Under the pieces are notes generated by a model, which was given only the letters and a program-made list of their open reading frames with translations, searched no databases and was not told the origin of the DNA. A DNA stretch of 8,355 nucleotides from Candidatus Poseidoniales archaeon (GTDB lineage Archaea > Thermoplasmatota > Poseidoniia > Poseidoniales > Thalassarchaeaceae), in NCBI GenBank assembly GCA_028821815.1, contig JAPKEY010000058.1:1-8355 (forward strand), given 5' to 3'. Below, piece by piece: positions 1 to 5,822 of this stretch. The position numbers and the translations under genes are program-made. How positions within the stretch are numbered: position 1 is the stretch's first letter; each line of letters starts with the position of its first letter.

Positions 1-28
1 GGACCCGCGCAACAATGCCCGCGGGTCC
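1..28. repeat. Perfect 9-bp inverted repeat at the window edge
   Basis: GGACCCGCG (1-9) pairs perfectly with CGCGGGTCC (20-28) across a 10-base loop. It is very GC-rich and has no T-tract after it, so it does not look like an intrinsic terminator. It probably lies inside the 5' coding part of the TsaC/Sua5-like gene, whose frame is open through it. If that gene instead began at the TTG at 37, the repeat would be a leader hairpin. Confidence 0.55.
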
Positions 29-600
29 GCAATGGGTTGCCCATTGTCTACCCTACTTCGACACTTCCAGCATTGGGTTGTTTACCACAAACTGATGCGC
101 TAAACTCTCTCTTTGAATTGAAAAATCGACCTGAAACAAAAATCGTTAGCCTCGGTGTTTGTAATTTAGAGCAAGCCGCAGGCATTGTGAAAATCCCAGA
201 AATTGCAAAAAAAATACTTGATGCCTTTCCTGCAGGATCGTTGACATTGATTCTCCCCGCGATCGAAACTCTTGATTCACGATTGGGAGGGGACTCTGTT
301 GCCGTGCGTGTACTTGCGGACGCGCGCGCGCGAGAACTTGTATCGGTTACTGGACCACTTACAGCAACCAGTGCCAATCCTAGTGGCGACAAACCTGTGA
401 CTGATTGCGAGGTTGCAGCGAAGATTCTCGACCTCCCCTTTGGTTCTGCTTTCCCGGGAAAGTGTGTGGGTGGAGCACCGAGTACCTTGATTAGATGGAA
501 CGTCTCCGGGGACGCGTCGCAATACTCGAATTGGACCGTTATTAGAGAAGGAAAGGTAAGCGCAAAGGAGATTCAAGCATGGTCGACGCTGAAGACATGA
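1..600 (+). CDS. Threonylcarbamoyl-AMP synthase, TsaC/Sua5/YrdC family (5' partial)
   Basis: This family makes L-threonylcarbamoyladenylate from threonine, bicarbonate and ATP in the cytoplasm, the first step of t6A37 formation in ANN-decoding tRNAs. Numbering from the TTG at 37, visible family signatures are YPTST (5-9) where the family has PTDT/PTET, K29-x-R31-P32 of the nucleotide-binding KxR motif, SLTLILP (68-74), VAVRV (88-92), TATSANPSG (109-117), PSTLIRW (148-154) and VIREG (168-172). The frame is open to base 1 and reads RVRNG just before LPIVYPT, resembling the helix that normally precedes strand 1. There is no SD before the TTG at 37, so I think the true start lies upstream of the window. 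The usual YGLG after the PTxT motif is LPALG here. The gene overlaps the next one by 22 bases, suggesting co-transcription. Paralogues (YciO, HypF domain) cannot be fully excluded, but the small single-domain size fits TsaC. Confidence 0.85.
   Translation, partial: GPAQQCPRVRNGLPIVYPTSTLPALGCLPQTDALNSLFELKNRPETKIVSLGVCNLEQAAGIVKIPEIAKKILDAFPAGSLTLILPAIETLDSRLGGDSVAVRVLADARARELVSVTGPLTATSANPSGDKPVTDCEVAAKILDLPFGSAFPGKCVGGAPSTLIRWNVSGDASQYSNWTVIREGKVSAKEIQAWSTLKT
564..570 (+). promoter_or_regulatory. Ribosome binding site deciding the MetAP start
   Basis: AAAGGAG lies 8 bases before the ATG at 579, inside the end of the TsaC/Sua5 gene. It favours 579 over a second in-frame ATG at 597, which would form a 4-base ATGA overlap with the upstream stop but has no SD at a normal distance. 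Confidence 0.7.
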
Positions 601-1592
601 AGCATTGGCGGGATGCTGGACACGTCGCACGCAGGACCCTTGAAGCAATCAAAGATGAAATTGTAGTTGGAGCCAACTGGCACGACGTGATTGAATCGGC
701 AGAACGTTACATCCATCGCCATGGAGGAAAACCCGCATTTCCTTGTACCATTTCTGTCAATGATATTGCAGCACATTATACCACCGATCATTTGCAAACA
801 CCTCCTGAAGCGTGGGATGTGGATCTTGCTTTCAATAAAGGTGACCTTGTCAAATTAGATATTGGCGTCCATATCCATGGTGCAATTGCAGATAATGCAA
901 TGACCATTGAAGTTGGAAACAGCCGAAAGCATACCGACCAAATTCGTGCGGCGAAAGAAGCAAGAGATGCTTCTATCGAACAAATGCATCCAGGAACACC
1001 TTGGCATAAAGTGGGTGCGGCGGCAGAACAAGTGGCCATCGATGCTGGCTTTGAACCGATTCGAAATCTGTGTGGGCATCAATTGGAAGTATTCAATTTA
1101 CACGCGGGAACTTCAGTTCCATCCTATGCTTGTGGTGCTGACAATCCTGGATTCAAAGGGACCGTTCCATTGGGTGGAATTTTTGCAGTTGAACCATTCA
1201 ACACAACAGGTAAATCGGGAATGGTTGAAAATATCGCACCCCGCCATTCATCGAATATCTATCGAGTTACAGGTGATGTTTCAATTCGAAAAGCGGTTGC
1301 AAAGAAAAAATTGAAACCACTCGGGGCACGTCTAGCTCATTACCTCGAAGAAAGATATGTGACTCTTCCTTTTGCTGAGCGTTGGGCGTTCCCACTAATG
1401 GAGAAACCGTTCCCCCAAGAAGATGAAGAAAGTCGAATTCGTAAATGGAATGCCTTAGTCAAGAAATTAATCAGCATTCGTTTCCTAGAAACATATCATG
1501 CACTTCGGTGTGCTGATGGTGGTATAATCGGTCAATATGAACATACAGTTTGGATTACCGAAGGTGGCGCAGAAGTTCTGACGGTTGAATGA
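579..1592 (+). CDS. map: Methionine aminopeptidase, type II (archaeal)
   Basis: This is a cytosolic dinuclear metalloprotease that removes the initiator methionine from nascent proteins. All five metal ligands of the pita-bread fold are recognisable: D94 (VKLDIG), D105 (IADNAM), H167 (CGHQLE), E205 (FAVEPF) and E321 (GQYEHT). The D-to-D spacing of 11 is typical. H66 (AAHYT) and H175 (NLHAG) match the conserved substrate-pocket histidines. TLPFAERW (262-269) is a diagnostic archaeal MetAP-II motif just after the type II helical insertion. At 337 residues it is somewhat longer than the roughly 295 usual for archaeal enzymes; the extra length appears spread through the protein, including the 270-300 segment. 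The start at 579 has a strong SD. The gene overlaps the preceding TsaC/Sua5 gene by 22 bases, and both serve translation, so an operon is likely. The enzyme looks intact. Confidence 0.95.
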   Translation: MVDAEDMKHWRDAGHVARRTLEAIKDEIVVGANWHDVIESAERYIHRHGGKPAFPCTISVNDIAAHYTTDHLQTPPEAWDVDLAFNKGDLVKLDIGVHIHGAIADNAMTIEVGNSRKHTDQIRAAKEARDASIEQMHPGTPWHKVGAAAEQVAIDAGFEPIRNLCGHQLEVFNLHAGTSVPSYACGADNPGFKGTVPLGGIFAVEPFNTTGKSGMVENIAPRHSSNIYRVTGDVSIRKAVAKKKLKPLGARLAHYLEERYVTLPFAERWAFPLMEKPFPQEDEESRIRKWNALVKKLISIRFLETYHALRCADGGIIGQYEHTVWITEGGAEVLTVE

Positions 1593-1850
1593 AATAGCCG
1601 ATAATCCCTCATTTTGGCTCTAAAGAGCGATTTGGGAATGATTATACGACTGTGAGTACACCCGATATATGAACAGGGTCGATTGGTACTCGTCGAGTGC
1701 ATCCCATCCCCTCTACGCTGCGTCTCTCGCCCCTGTTCACCTAACGAACTCTAGCCTGTAGGCTGAAACTGGTTTAGGATGATCAATTAGTGTTTGAAAA
1801 ATGTGACTTTTTGTGTCATCGTAGATGTAATAAAAATGCTTCACAAACTG
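1593..1850. other. Non-coding stretch with several inverted repeats, possible structured RNA
   Basis: No credible gene is seen on either strand here. Elements seen by eye: ATAATC (1601-1606) pairs with GATTAT (1640-1645) around an inner hairpin GCTCT-AA-AGAGC (1617-1628); a perfect 9-bp stem TGAACAGGG (1670-1678) / CCCTGTTCA (1731-1739) encloses 52 bases that include ACTCGTCGAGT (1688-1698); and AGCCT-GT-AGGCT lies at 1754-1765. From about 1770 to 1850 the sequence becomes AT-rich. The first element, 9 bases after the MetAP stop, might act in 3'-end formation but lacks a T-tract. I cannot match the region to SRP RNA, RNase P RNA, 5S rRNA, tRNA or a box C/D RNA. Confidence 0.4.
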
Positions 1851-1851
1851 T

Positions 1852-1882
1852 TTGTACTAGTTGCCTATATCACGCAGTACAA
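1852..1882 (+). promoter_or_regulatory. Candidate pilin promoter: TATA-like box inside an inverted repeat
   Basis: TTGTACT (1852-1858) and AGTACAA (1876-1882) form a perfect 7-bp inverted repeat separated by 17 bases. A TATA-like CCTATAT (1864-1870) sits near its centre. With the usual archaeal TATA-to-start distance of 25-27 bases, transcription would begin near 1893-1896, exactly where the first leader hairpin starts. A dimeric regulator bound to the two arms would compete with TBP/TFB. Alternative TATA-like stretches occur at 1828-1836 and 1884-1889. This is inferred from sequence only. Confidence 0.35.
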
Positions 1883-1894
1883 CGATTAAACTGC

Positions 1895-1965
1895 GGTTTC
1901 CACGATTCGACACGGTGGGAACCTTAATACCAATGAGGGCTATGGCACAGCCATCCCCGCTGGGG
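1895..1965 (+). promoter_or_regulatory. Structured 5' leader of the pilin mRNA (three hairpins)
   Basis: Three consecutive hairpins precede the pilin SD. GGTTTCCAC (1895-1903) pairs with GTGGGAACC (1915-1923), nine pairs with one G-U. ATGGC (1942-1946) pairs with GCCAT (1950-1954) around ACA. CCCC (1955-1958) pairs with GGGG (1962-1965) around GCT. An alternative fold pairs CCATCCCC (1951-1958) with GGGG and ATGG (1962-1971) across a 2-base bulge and would reach the SD. Such leaders commonly stabilise abundant mRNAs or tune translation; the function here is inferred. Confidence 0.5.
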
Positions 1966-1969
1966 AAAT

Positions 1970-1974
1970 GGAGG
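1970..1974 (+). promoter_or_regulatory. Ribosome binding site deciding the pilin start
   Basis: GGAGG is placed 8 bases before the ATG at 1983. It argues for that start rather than the upstream in-frame ATG at 1968, which would place the SD inside the coding region and add five residues in front of a signal peptide that is already complete. Confidence 0.75.
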
Positions 1975-1982
1975 ACATTGAA

Positions 1983-2465
1983 ATGAAGAATGATATGAAG
2001 AACGAGCAGGCAGTCAGCCCTGTTATCGCAACCATCCTAATGGTCGCGATCACAGTGGTTTTGGCTGGTGTTCTGTATGTGTGGGCAAACAGCCTCGCTG
2101 CAGACCAGCCAGAGAGCGGAACGCGCAACAGCTACACAGCTGATGACGCCGCCGCATCGACAAGCAGCGCAACAGATGATTTGCTGATGAGCGTACGCTG
2201 GCAACACGCTGAGGACGACCTTAACTGGGCGTTCGTAGTGATGAAGCTAAGTGTTGGCGACAGCACATTTGACTGCAGTACTGGTGCAGACCAGGAATGC
2301 AGTATCGCGCAGGACGGTAACGAAGACGGACTTTGGGAGACAGGCGAATTCCTGACCCTTTCAGAGAACGGCGCAGCTATCGCAGACGGTGCAACAACCA
2401 TTGGCATGTACGTCACATACCGTGGCACTGCAGTTGCTGGTGAAGACTCCGTCTCAGTCAGCTGA
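1983..2465 (+). CDS. Type IV pilin with archaeal Pilin_N signal and EF-hand-like loop
   Basis: This is the subunit precursor of an archaeal type IV pilus, used for adhesion or surface contact. The 160-residue protein starts with a charged leader (MKNDMKNEQA), followed by VSPVIATILMVAITVVLAGV (11-30), the euryarchaeal Pilin_N (DUF1628-type) pattern. A prepilin peptidase would be expected to cut before V11, leaving hydrophobic residues to about 36 as the polymerising helix. The exported part is acidic and rich in Ala, Ser, Thr and Asp. It has two cysteines (C98, C106) that may form a disulfide, and D111-x-N113-x-D115-G116-x-W118-x3-E122, a full match to the EF-hand calcium-loop pattern. Asp codons are mostly GAC, whereas the neighbouring genes favour GAT, which suggests high expression. 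The gene is monocistronic, with its own leader and terminator. No pilus assembly ATPase or membrane platform gene is in the window. Archaellin is less likely because the N-terminal motif is of the SPVI type. Confidence 0.9.
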   Translation: MKNDMKNEQAVSPVIATILMVAITVVLAGVLYVWANSLAADQPESGTRNSYTADDAAASTSSATDDLLMSVRWQHAEDDLNWAFVVMKLSVGDSTFDCSTGADQECSIAQDGNEDGLWETGEFLTLSENGAAIADGATTIGMYVTYRGTAVAGEDSVSVS

Positions 2466-2518
2466 GATTACTCAGTAGACCGACGATAGTCCGTAACCAA
2501 ACCAGGATTACACACATG

Positions 2519-2559
2519 TCCCTCGAGGGCGCTTCGGCGCCCTTGAGGGGCTTTTTTTT
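2519..2559 (+). terminator. Intrinsic terminator with UUCG tetraloop
   Basis: A 13-bp stem pairs 2520-2532 with 2537-2549, with one G-T wobble at 2525/2544 (and a possible extra wobble pair 2519/2550). It is capped by TTCG (2533-2536) and followed by GC and eight T residues (2552-2559). It lies 54 bases after the pilin stop and 3 bases before the stop codon of the convergent glycosyltransferase gene. The T-tract orientation makes it work for the + strand pilin transcript only. Confidence 0.9.
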
Positions 2560-2562
2560 GTT

Positions 2563-3747
2563 TCAGCGAAGTTGGCGGTTGGATTCACTCGCATTCCATT
2601 GATGCAAACTGTGACCCGAATGGAGGAGAATCATACCTTGAACAAGGCGAAGATTCTGTGCTAAGAATGCAACTGCAGAAGCGCATAATGGTACTCTCAG
2701 ACCAGTTAGGCCAATGCCTAAGCTGGCCAATACCATTGCATCTAACAGTAGCATAACTCGATCTAATAACATGGGTTCTACACCAAACCAACCGATGAGC
2801 AATACAGTGGTTGCATGTGCTATACCTGCTAAAATCCCAATCAGAACAAACCAAGGTGACACGGAATGTTGTAATCCATTGAGACCAAGAATGGTGCCCC
2901 ATCGGCCATTCTTAAACCAATGAGAACGGTTCCGCCAGAAGTGTCGAGAAAGACCTTGGCCTCTTCTAACCGTACGATCATGACGTTCCTTCATATCGGT
3001 GATGGGTACTTCTGAAAAGCGAATTGATTCGTCAGAAATCGTACGCAAACCCTCATTTCGTACCAGTACGGCGAGTTGTGAGTCATCCGCATTTGACGTG
3101 GATTGAATGGGGTGCAATGCACTCACCCGATAGGCAGCGATTGAACCTTCAAAAATTGGAGTTGAATCCGCACGTGATTCTCCAGCACGAAACCATCTGT
3201 ACCACCCACGATAAGCGGTACTATCCGTTTCGTTAATACAACCACAAACCGCCCCAATAGAAGGATCTTTCATCCACCTCCCTATTCTGCGGAAGGCCCC
3301 CTCTTCCAGTGTAGCTTCAGCATCTGTCATGACAAATACATCATCTGTATCCCTCAATTCTTGCATTGCACGATTCATCGCTGCTGATTTACCCAATCGT
3401 GCTGGCATTTGCACAATTTGCATTCCACAGTCATGTAATTCATTCCACGCTGTTGCGATCGAAACTGTTTCATCCGTGGAAGCGGAGTCAATGAGCATAA
3501 TCCGTCGCTTAGACTCGGGATATCGTTGAGCGATTGTATCATTCAATTTAGATTCTATCACATTGCTTTCATTCCAGGTAGGAATGACAATGCAAAGGTG
3601 AGGTAAATCTTCATCCTTGCAAGATTCGGGTGCAAGAGGGCTTTCGCGTATCCACTTTCGATTCAACATCCAATGAATGGCTAAAGGGAGTATCACAGCA
3701 AATGTGGCACCAACTTGCACCGTGAGGAAGGCGAGCCTCTCAATCAT
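2563..3747 (-). CDS. Membrane-associated glycosyltransferase, family 2 (GT-A)
   Basis: This enzyme is predicted to transfer a sugar from a nucleotide-sugar or lipid-linked donor at the cytoplasmic face of the membrane. The 394-residue protein has an N-terminal membrane segment (about 6-27), then a GT2 catalytic domain: CIVIPTWNE (52-60), LIDSASTDET (85-94) for nucleotide binding, TDAEA (141-145) in the DxD position, ADD (220-222) matching the acid/base region, and RRGQGLSRHFW (261-271) where processive GT2 enzymes carry R/Q-rich motifs. The C-terminus has further hydrophobic segments (about 299-320, 328-348 and 352-376). The start at 3747 is chosen because GGAGAGG lies just upstream (GGAG six bases before the ATG). 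The frame stays open to 4131, but that extension is antisense to the next gene and resembles no known domain. The gene is divergent from the glycosyltransferase/flippase operon, which supports a shared glycan pathway. The sugar and acceptor are unknown. Confidence 0.88.
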   Translation of the reverse strand: MIERLAFLTVQVGATFAVILPLAIHWMLNRKWIRESPLAPESCKDEDLPHLCIVIPTWNESNVIESKLNDTIAQRYPESKRRIMLIDSASTDETVSIATAWNELHDCGMQIVQMPARLGKSAAMNRAMQELRDTDDVFVMTDAEATLEEGAFRRIGRWMKDPSIGAVCGCINETDSTAYRGWYRWFRAGESRADSTPIFEGSIAAYRVSALHPIQSTSNADDSQLAVLVRNEGLRTISDESIRFSEVPITDMKERHDRTVRRGQGLSRHFWRNRSHWFKNGRWGTILGLNGLQHSVSPWFVLIGILAGIAHATTVLLIGWFGVEPMLLDRVMLLLDAMVLASLGIGLTGLRVPLCASAVAFLAQNLRLVQGMILLHSGHSLHQWNASESNRQLR

Positions 3748-3858
3748 GGACCTCTCCAATGGGCCCTCCGCTAGGGCTGACGATAAGCACACCGTAGAGA
3801 ACTGCATCGGCGAGCCCTTCATTCGATAGATGGTCGTGTCCCGGCCAAGGGGATAGTG
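3748..3858. promoter_or_regulatory. Divergent intergenic region between glycosyltransferase genes
   Basis: These 111 bases must hold the promoters of both the - strand GT2 gene and the + strand GT-B operon. I see no strong TATA box: CTTATCG on - (3782-3788) and TTCGATAGA on + (about 3823-3831) are weak candidates. A small inverted repeat GCCCT (3763-3767) / AGGGC (3773-3777) lies near the GT2 start. The GT2 SD (3751-3757 on -) and the GT-B SD (AAGGGG, 3847-3852) border the region. Confidence 0.4.
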
Positions 3859-4824
3859 ATGCGCACGGTACTTCATGTCGGACCCTCGCAAACCCGGGGC
3901 GGTATGGGGGCTGTTATCCAGCTTCTTGCAGCCAATGCACCAGAGGGATGGAATGCCGAAATAATCCCCAGTCATGCCGATGGTGGCGTTATTCCTGTCT
4001 TGCGTGCTTGGTGGAAAGTTCGCAAGGAATTGGGCGCGCGACTGCAACGAGGAAATGTTGACATTGTGCACATCCATACTGCTACACGCTGGTCGTGGAA
4101 ACGAAAAAAAGGGCTTATCAAAATTGCTCAAAGTGCCGACATTCCGGTCATTCTATCACTTCATTCTGGCGACTTTGACCGGCACTGCAAGGAACGCGGG
4201 CCTGAGGTTCATCAGATCTGCTCAACATTACACACGGTTGTTCTCACTGATCTCTGGCAAAAGCGACTATCTCCCTGGCTGAGTGAATCAAGTGTAATTC
4301 CAAATCCTGTGGCACATGTACCGGTTTCGACCGAAAGAAACCGAATGCAATTTCTCTTGATGGGACGTTCAAACCCTATGAAAGGGCAGGCAATTGCGAT
4401 GAATGCGACAAAAATGTTGAGAGGCGAGGGGTTGGATGTGACTCTACACCTCACTGGGATTGATCACAATGAACCAGGGATCGTAGGTCATGGTTGGGTT
4501 GACGGGGATGATAAGGAGCACCTCATGAGAACCTGTGGGACTCTACTCTCACCCTCAAAATGGGAAGGGCTCTCAATGGCTGTAATTGAGGCCATGGCGC
4601 GAGGTATGCCGGTTTTGGCATCGGAAGCCAGCGCGGGAGTCTTTGATAAATCAGGAGAAATCGTTGAAACAACAGCGGTTGCATATTCTGAGGCTATGAG
4701 GAAAATGTTGGATGGGAATACTTGGGGTGAAATGGCCACTTCCGGTCCAGGTGAAGCAGAGAAATACTGCTTGAATCAAGTCATTCCTATGTGGGGAAAA
4801 CTGTACAATGAGGTGGTAGGGTGA
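3859..4824 (+). CDS. Glycosyltransferase, GT-B fold, family 4-like (first of pair)
   Basis: This is a predicted cytoplasmic, retaining sugar transferase in surface-glycan synthesis. In the 321-residue protein the N-terminal half carries the glycine-rich loop TRGGMGAV (12-19) and DIVHIHT (68-74), and the linker has VIPNPV (146-151). The C-terminal donor-binding half has LLMGRSNPMKG (166-176) with the conserved R170 and K175, then SKWEGLSMAVIEAMARGMPV (233-252), which contains the E236-x7-E244 motif of GT4 enzymes. The start is ATG 3859, with AAGGGG six bases upstream; a GTG directly before it (3856) is also possible but closer to the SD. The stop overlaps the next start by 4 bases (GTGA), so translational coupling is likely. 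The protein is slightly short for GT4 (often 350-400) but has both Rossmann-like domains. The substrate cannot be told. Confidence 0.88.
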   Translation: MRTVLHVGPSQTRGGMGAVIQLLAANAPEGWNAEIIPSHADGGVIPVLRAWWKVRKELGARLQRGNVDIVHIHTATRWSWKRKKGLIKIAQSADIPVILSLHSGDFDRHCKERGPEVHQICSTLHTVVLTDLWQKRLSPWLSESSVIPNPVAHVPVSTERNRMQFLLMGRSNPMKGQAIAMNATKMLRGEGLDVTLHLTGIDHNEPGIVGHGWVDGDDKEHLMRTCGTLLSPSKWEGLSMAVIEAMARGMPVLASEASAGVFDKSGEIVETTAVAYSEAMRKMLDGNTWGEMATSGPGEAEKYCLNQVIPMWGKLYNEVVG

Positions 4825-5822
4825 AGCTTCTCTGGATTACTCATCGTCGTCAATCTGAGATGTCTTCAACATCTCGAATGGGAATCGCATCAGCGCTTGA
4901 GGCTCGTGATTGGGATGTCAAATTCATGAGCCCGGACGGTGATTATCGTATTGAGCGGTCAAGCAAGATTGGTAAGGGTCATCGAAGTTTCACCCGTAGT
5001 GTTTCATCTGTACTACGCACCACTGACTTAGATTCGTTTTCTGTCGTGATTGTTGAATGGACCGGTGTTGAAGGGGCTGCTGAAATCCTAGAGAAGGAAA
5101 GTTTGCCATGGATAATGATGGATCGCAGCCCTCCAGTATCTTCGGGTGTGATTGGATGGTTTCAGAGAAAACAGTACAACAAGGCATGGGGTATCGCGCG
5201 TTCACAAGGCTCCGGACGAGCCGTCAAAAGTACATACATGGCTGCATCACAAAAGTGGGATGGGCCCTCTTCAATTGTCCCTGCAGGCGTAGACCCGACC
5301 ATATTTGAAATCGCAACGATGAATGAAAATCCACTCATTGTTTGTCATGGCTCACTCGATCGTTCACGAGAACTTCATCGTTTGACAACGATGGATGTAA
5401 ATCTCCTTCTCTTTGGTGAGGGCAATGATTCAAGGAGATTAGCAAAAATAACCCGTGTCGAAAGTGCTGGTGAAGTTGCACCACGTTTGGCCTGCGCAGA
5501 TATTGGTGTGATGCATCTTCCCAATCGCGATGTTTGGAAACATGCATCCCCCCTGAAAGTGGCTGAGTTTGCCGCTGCTGGATTGCTAGTGGTTGCTTCA
5601 GATGTCAGCGGTCTAGAAAAATATCGTGATGCAGGGTGGCTGACTTTAGTTCCACTTGGCGATGATGTGGCTTGTAAAACAGCATTGCATGCATTATGTG
5701 AATTACCCATTGAAGAGCGGAGGAGATTGGGTGTTTTAGCTCGTAAAGAGTCTGAACGAAGCATGACTTGGGGTAACTGTACTGGCCCACTGCACACAAT
5801 GCTGCTCGAGGTGAAGCGGTGA
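4821..5822 (+). CDS. Glycosyltransferase, GT-B fold, family 4-like (second of pair)
   Basis: This is a 333-residue predicted sugar transferase of the same operon. The N-terminus (MKLLWITHRR) is the first strand of a GT-B fold. Further on are PAGVDPTIF (154-162) at the domain hinge, ICV-like strand VCHGSLDRSREL (174-185), LLLFGEG (195-201), ADIGVMHLP (226-234) and SPLKVAEFAAAGLLVVASD (243-261), the donor-binding signature seen in GT1/GT4 enzymes. The acidic residue of the E-x7-E motif is replaced by a SPLK-x2-EF arrangement, common in the variant family that transfers sugars in capsule or lipopolysaccharide clusters. It starts with GTG at 4821, overlapping the previous stop by 4 bases, with GAGGTG (4810-4815) as SD. 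It overlaps the flippase start by one base. It is divergent in sequence from its neighbour, so probably not a recent duplication. Donor and acceptor are unknown. Confidence 0.82.
   Translation: MKLLWITHRRQSEMSSTSRMGIASALEARDWDVKFMSPDGDYRIERSSKIGKGHRSFTRSVSSVLRTTDLDSFSVVIVEWTGVEGAAEILEKESLPWIMMDRSPPVSSGVIGWFQRKQYNKAWGIARSQGSGRAVKSTYMAASQKWDGPSSIVPAGVDPTIFEIATMNENPLIVCHGSLDRSRELHRLTTMDVNLLLFGEGNDSRRLAKITRVESAGEVAPRLACADIGVMHLPNRDVWKHASPLKVAEFAAAGLLVVASDVSGLEKYRDAGWLTLVPLGDDVACKTALHALCELPIEERRRLGVLARKESERSMTWGNCTGPLHTMLLEVKR

Noticed and set aside
37..39. TTG 37 as the true start of the TsaC/Sua5 gene
   Set aside because: There is no SD, and the open frame upstream supplies residues resembling the helix that precedes strand 1; a start outside the window is more likely.
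277..648. Minus-strand ORF and other long antisense ORFs (e.g. 5375-5905, 6208-6564)
   Set aside because: They mirror well-supported genes, are rich in Arg, Ser and Cys as shadow frames are, and lack SD sites or recognisable motifs.
1671..1738. tRNA-like span with a 7-8 bp closing stem
   Set aside because: The outer stem fits but the length is only 68 bases, there is no GTTCGA T-loop, no D-loop GG and no anticodon arm on either strand.
1968..1982. Pilin start at the upstream ATG
   Set aside because: It would put the GGAGG SD inside the gene; ATG 1983 has ideal spacing and yields a normal-length prepilin leader.
1983..2465. Archaellin (flagellin) assignment
   Set aside because: The N-terminus follows the VSPVI Pilin_N pattern rather than the archaellin pattern, and no archaellum genes are nearby.
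3748..4131. N-terminal extension of the minus-strand GT2 gene (128 more residues)
   Set aside because: It lies antisense to a clear glycosyltransferase, has no domain-like pattern, and the SD plus membrane segment support the start at 3747.
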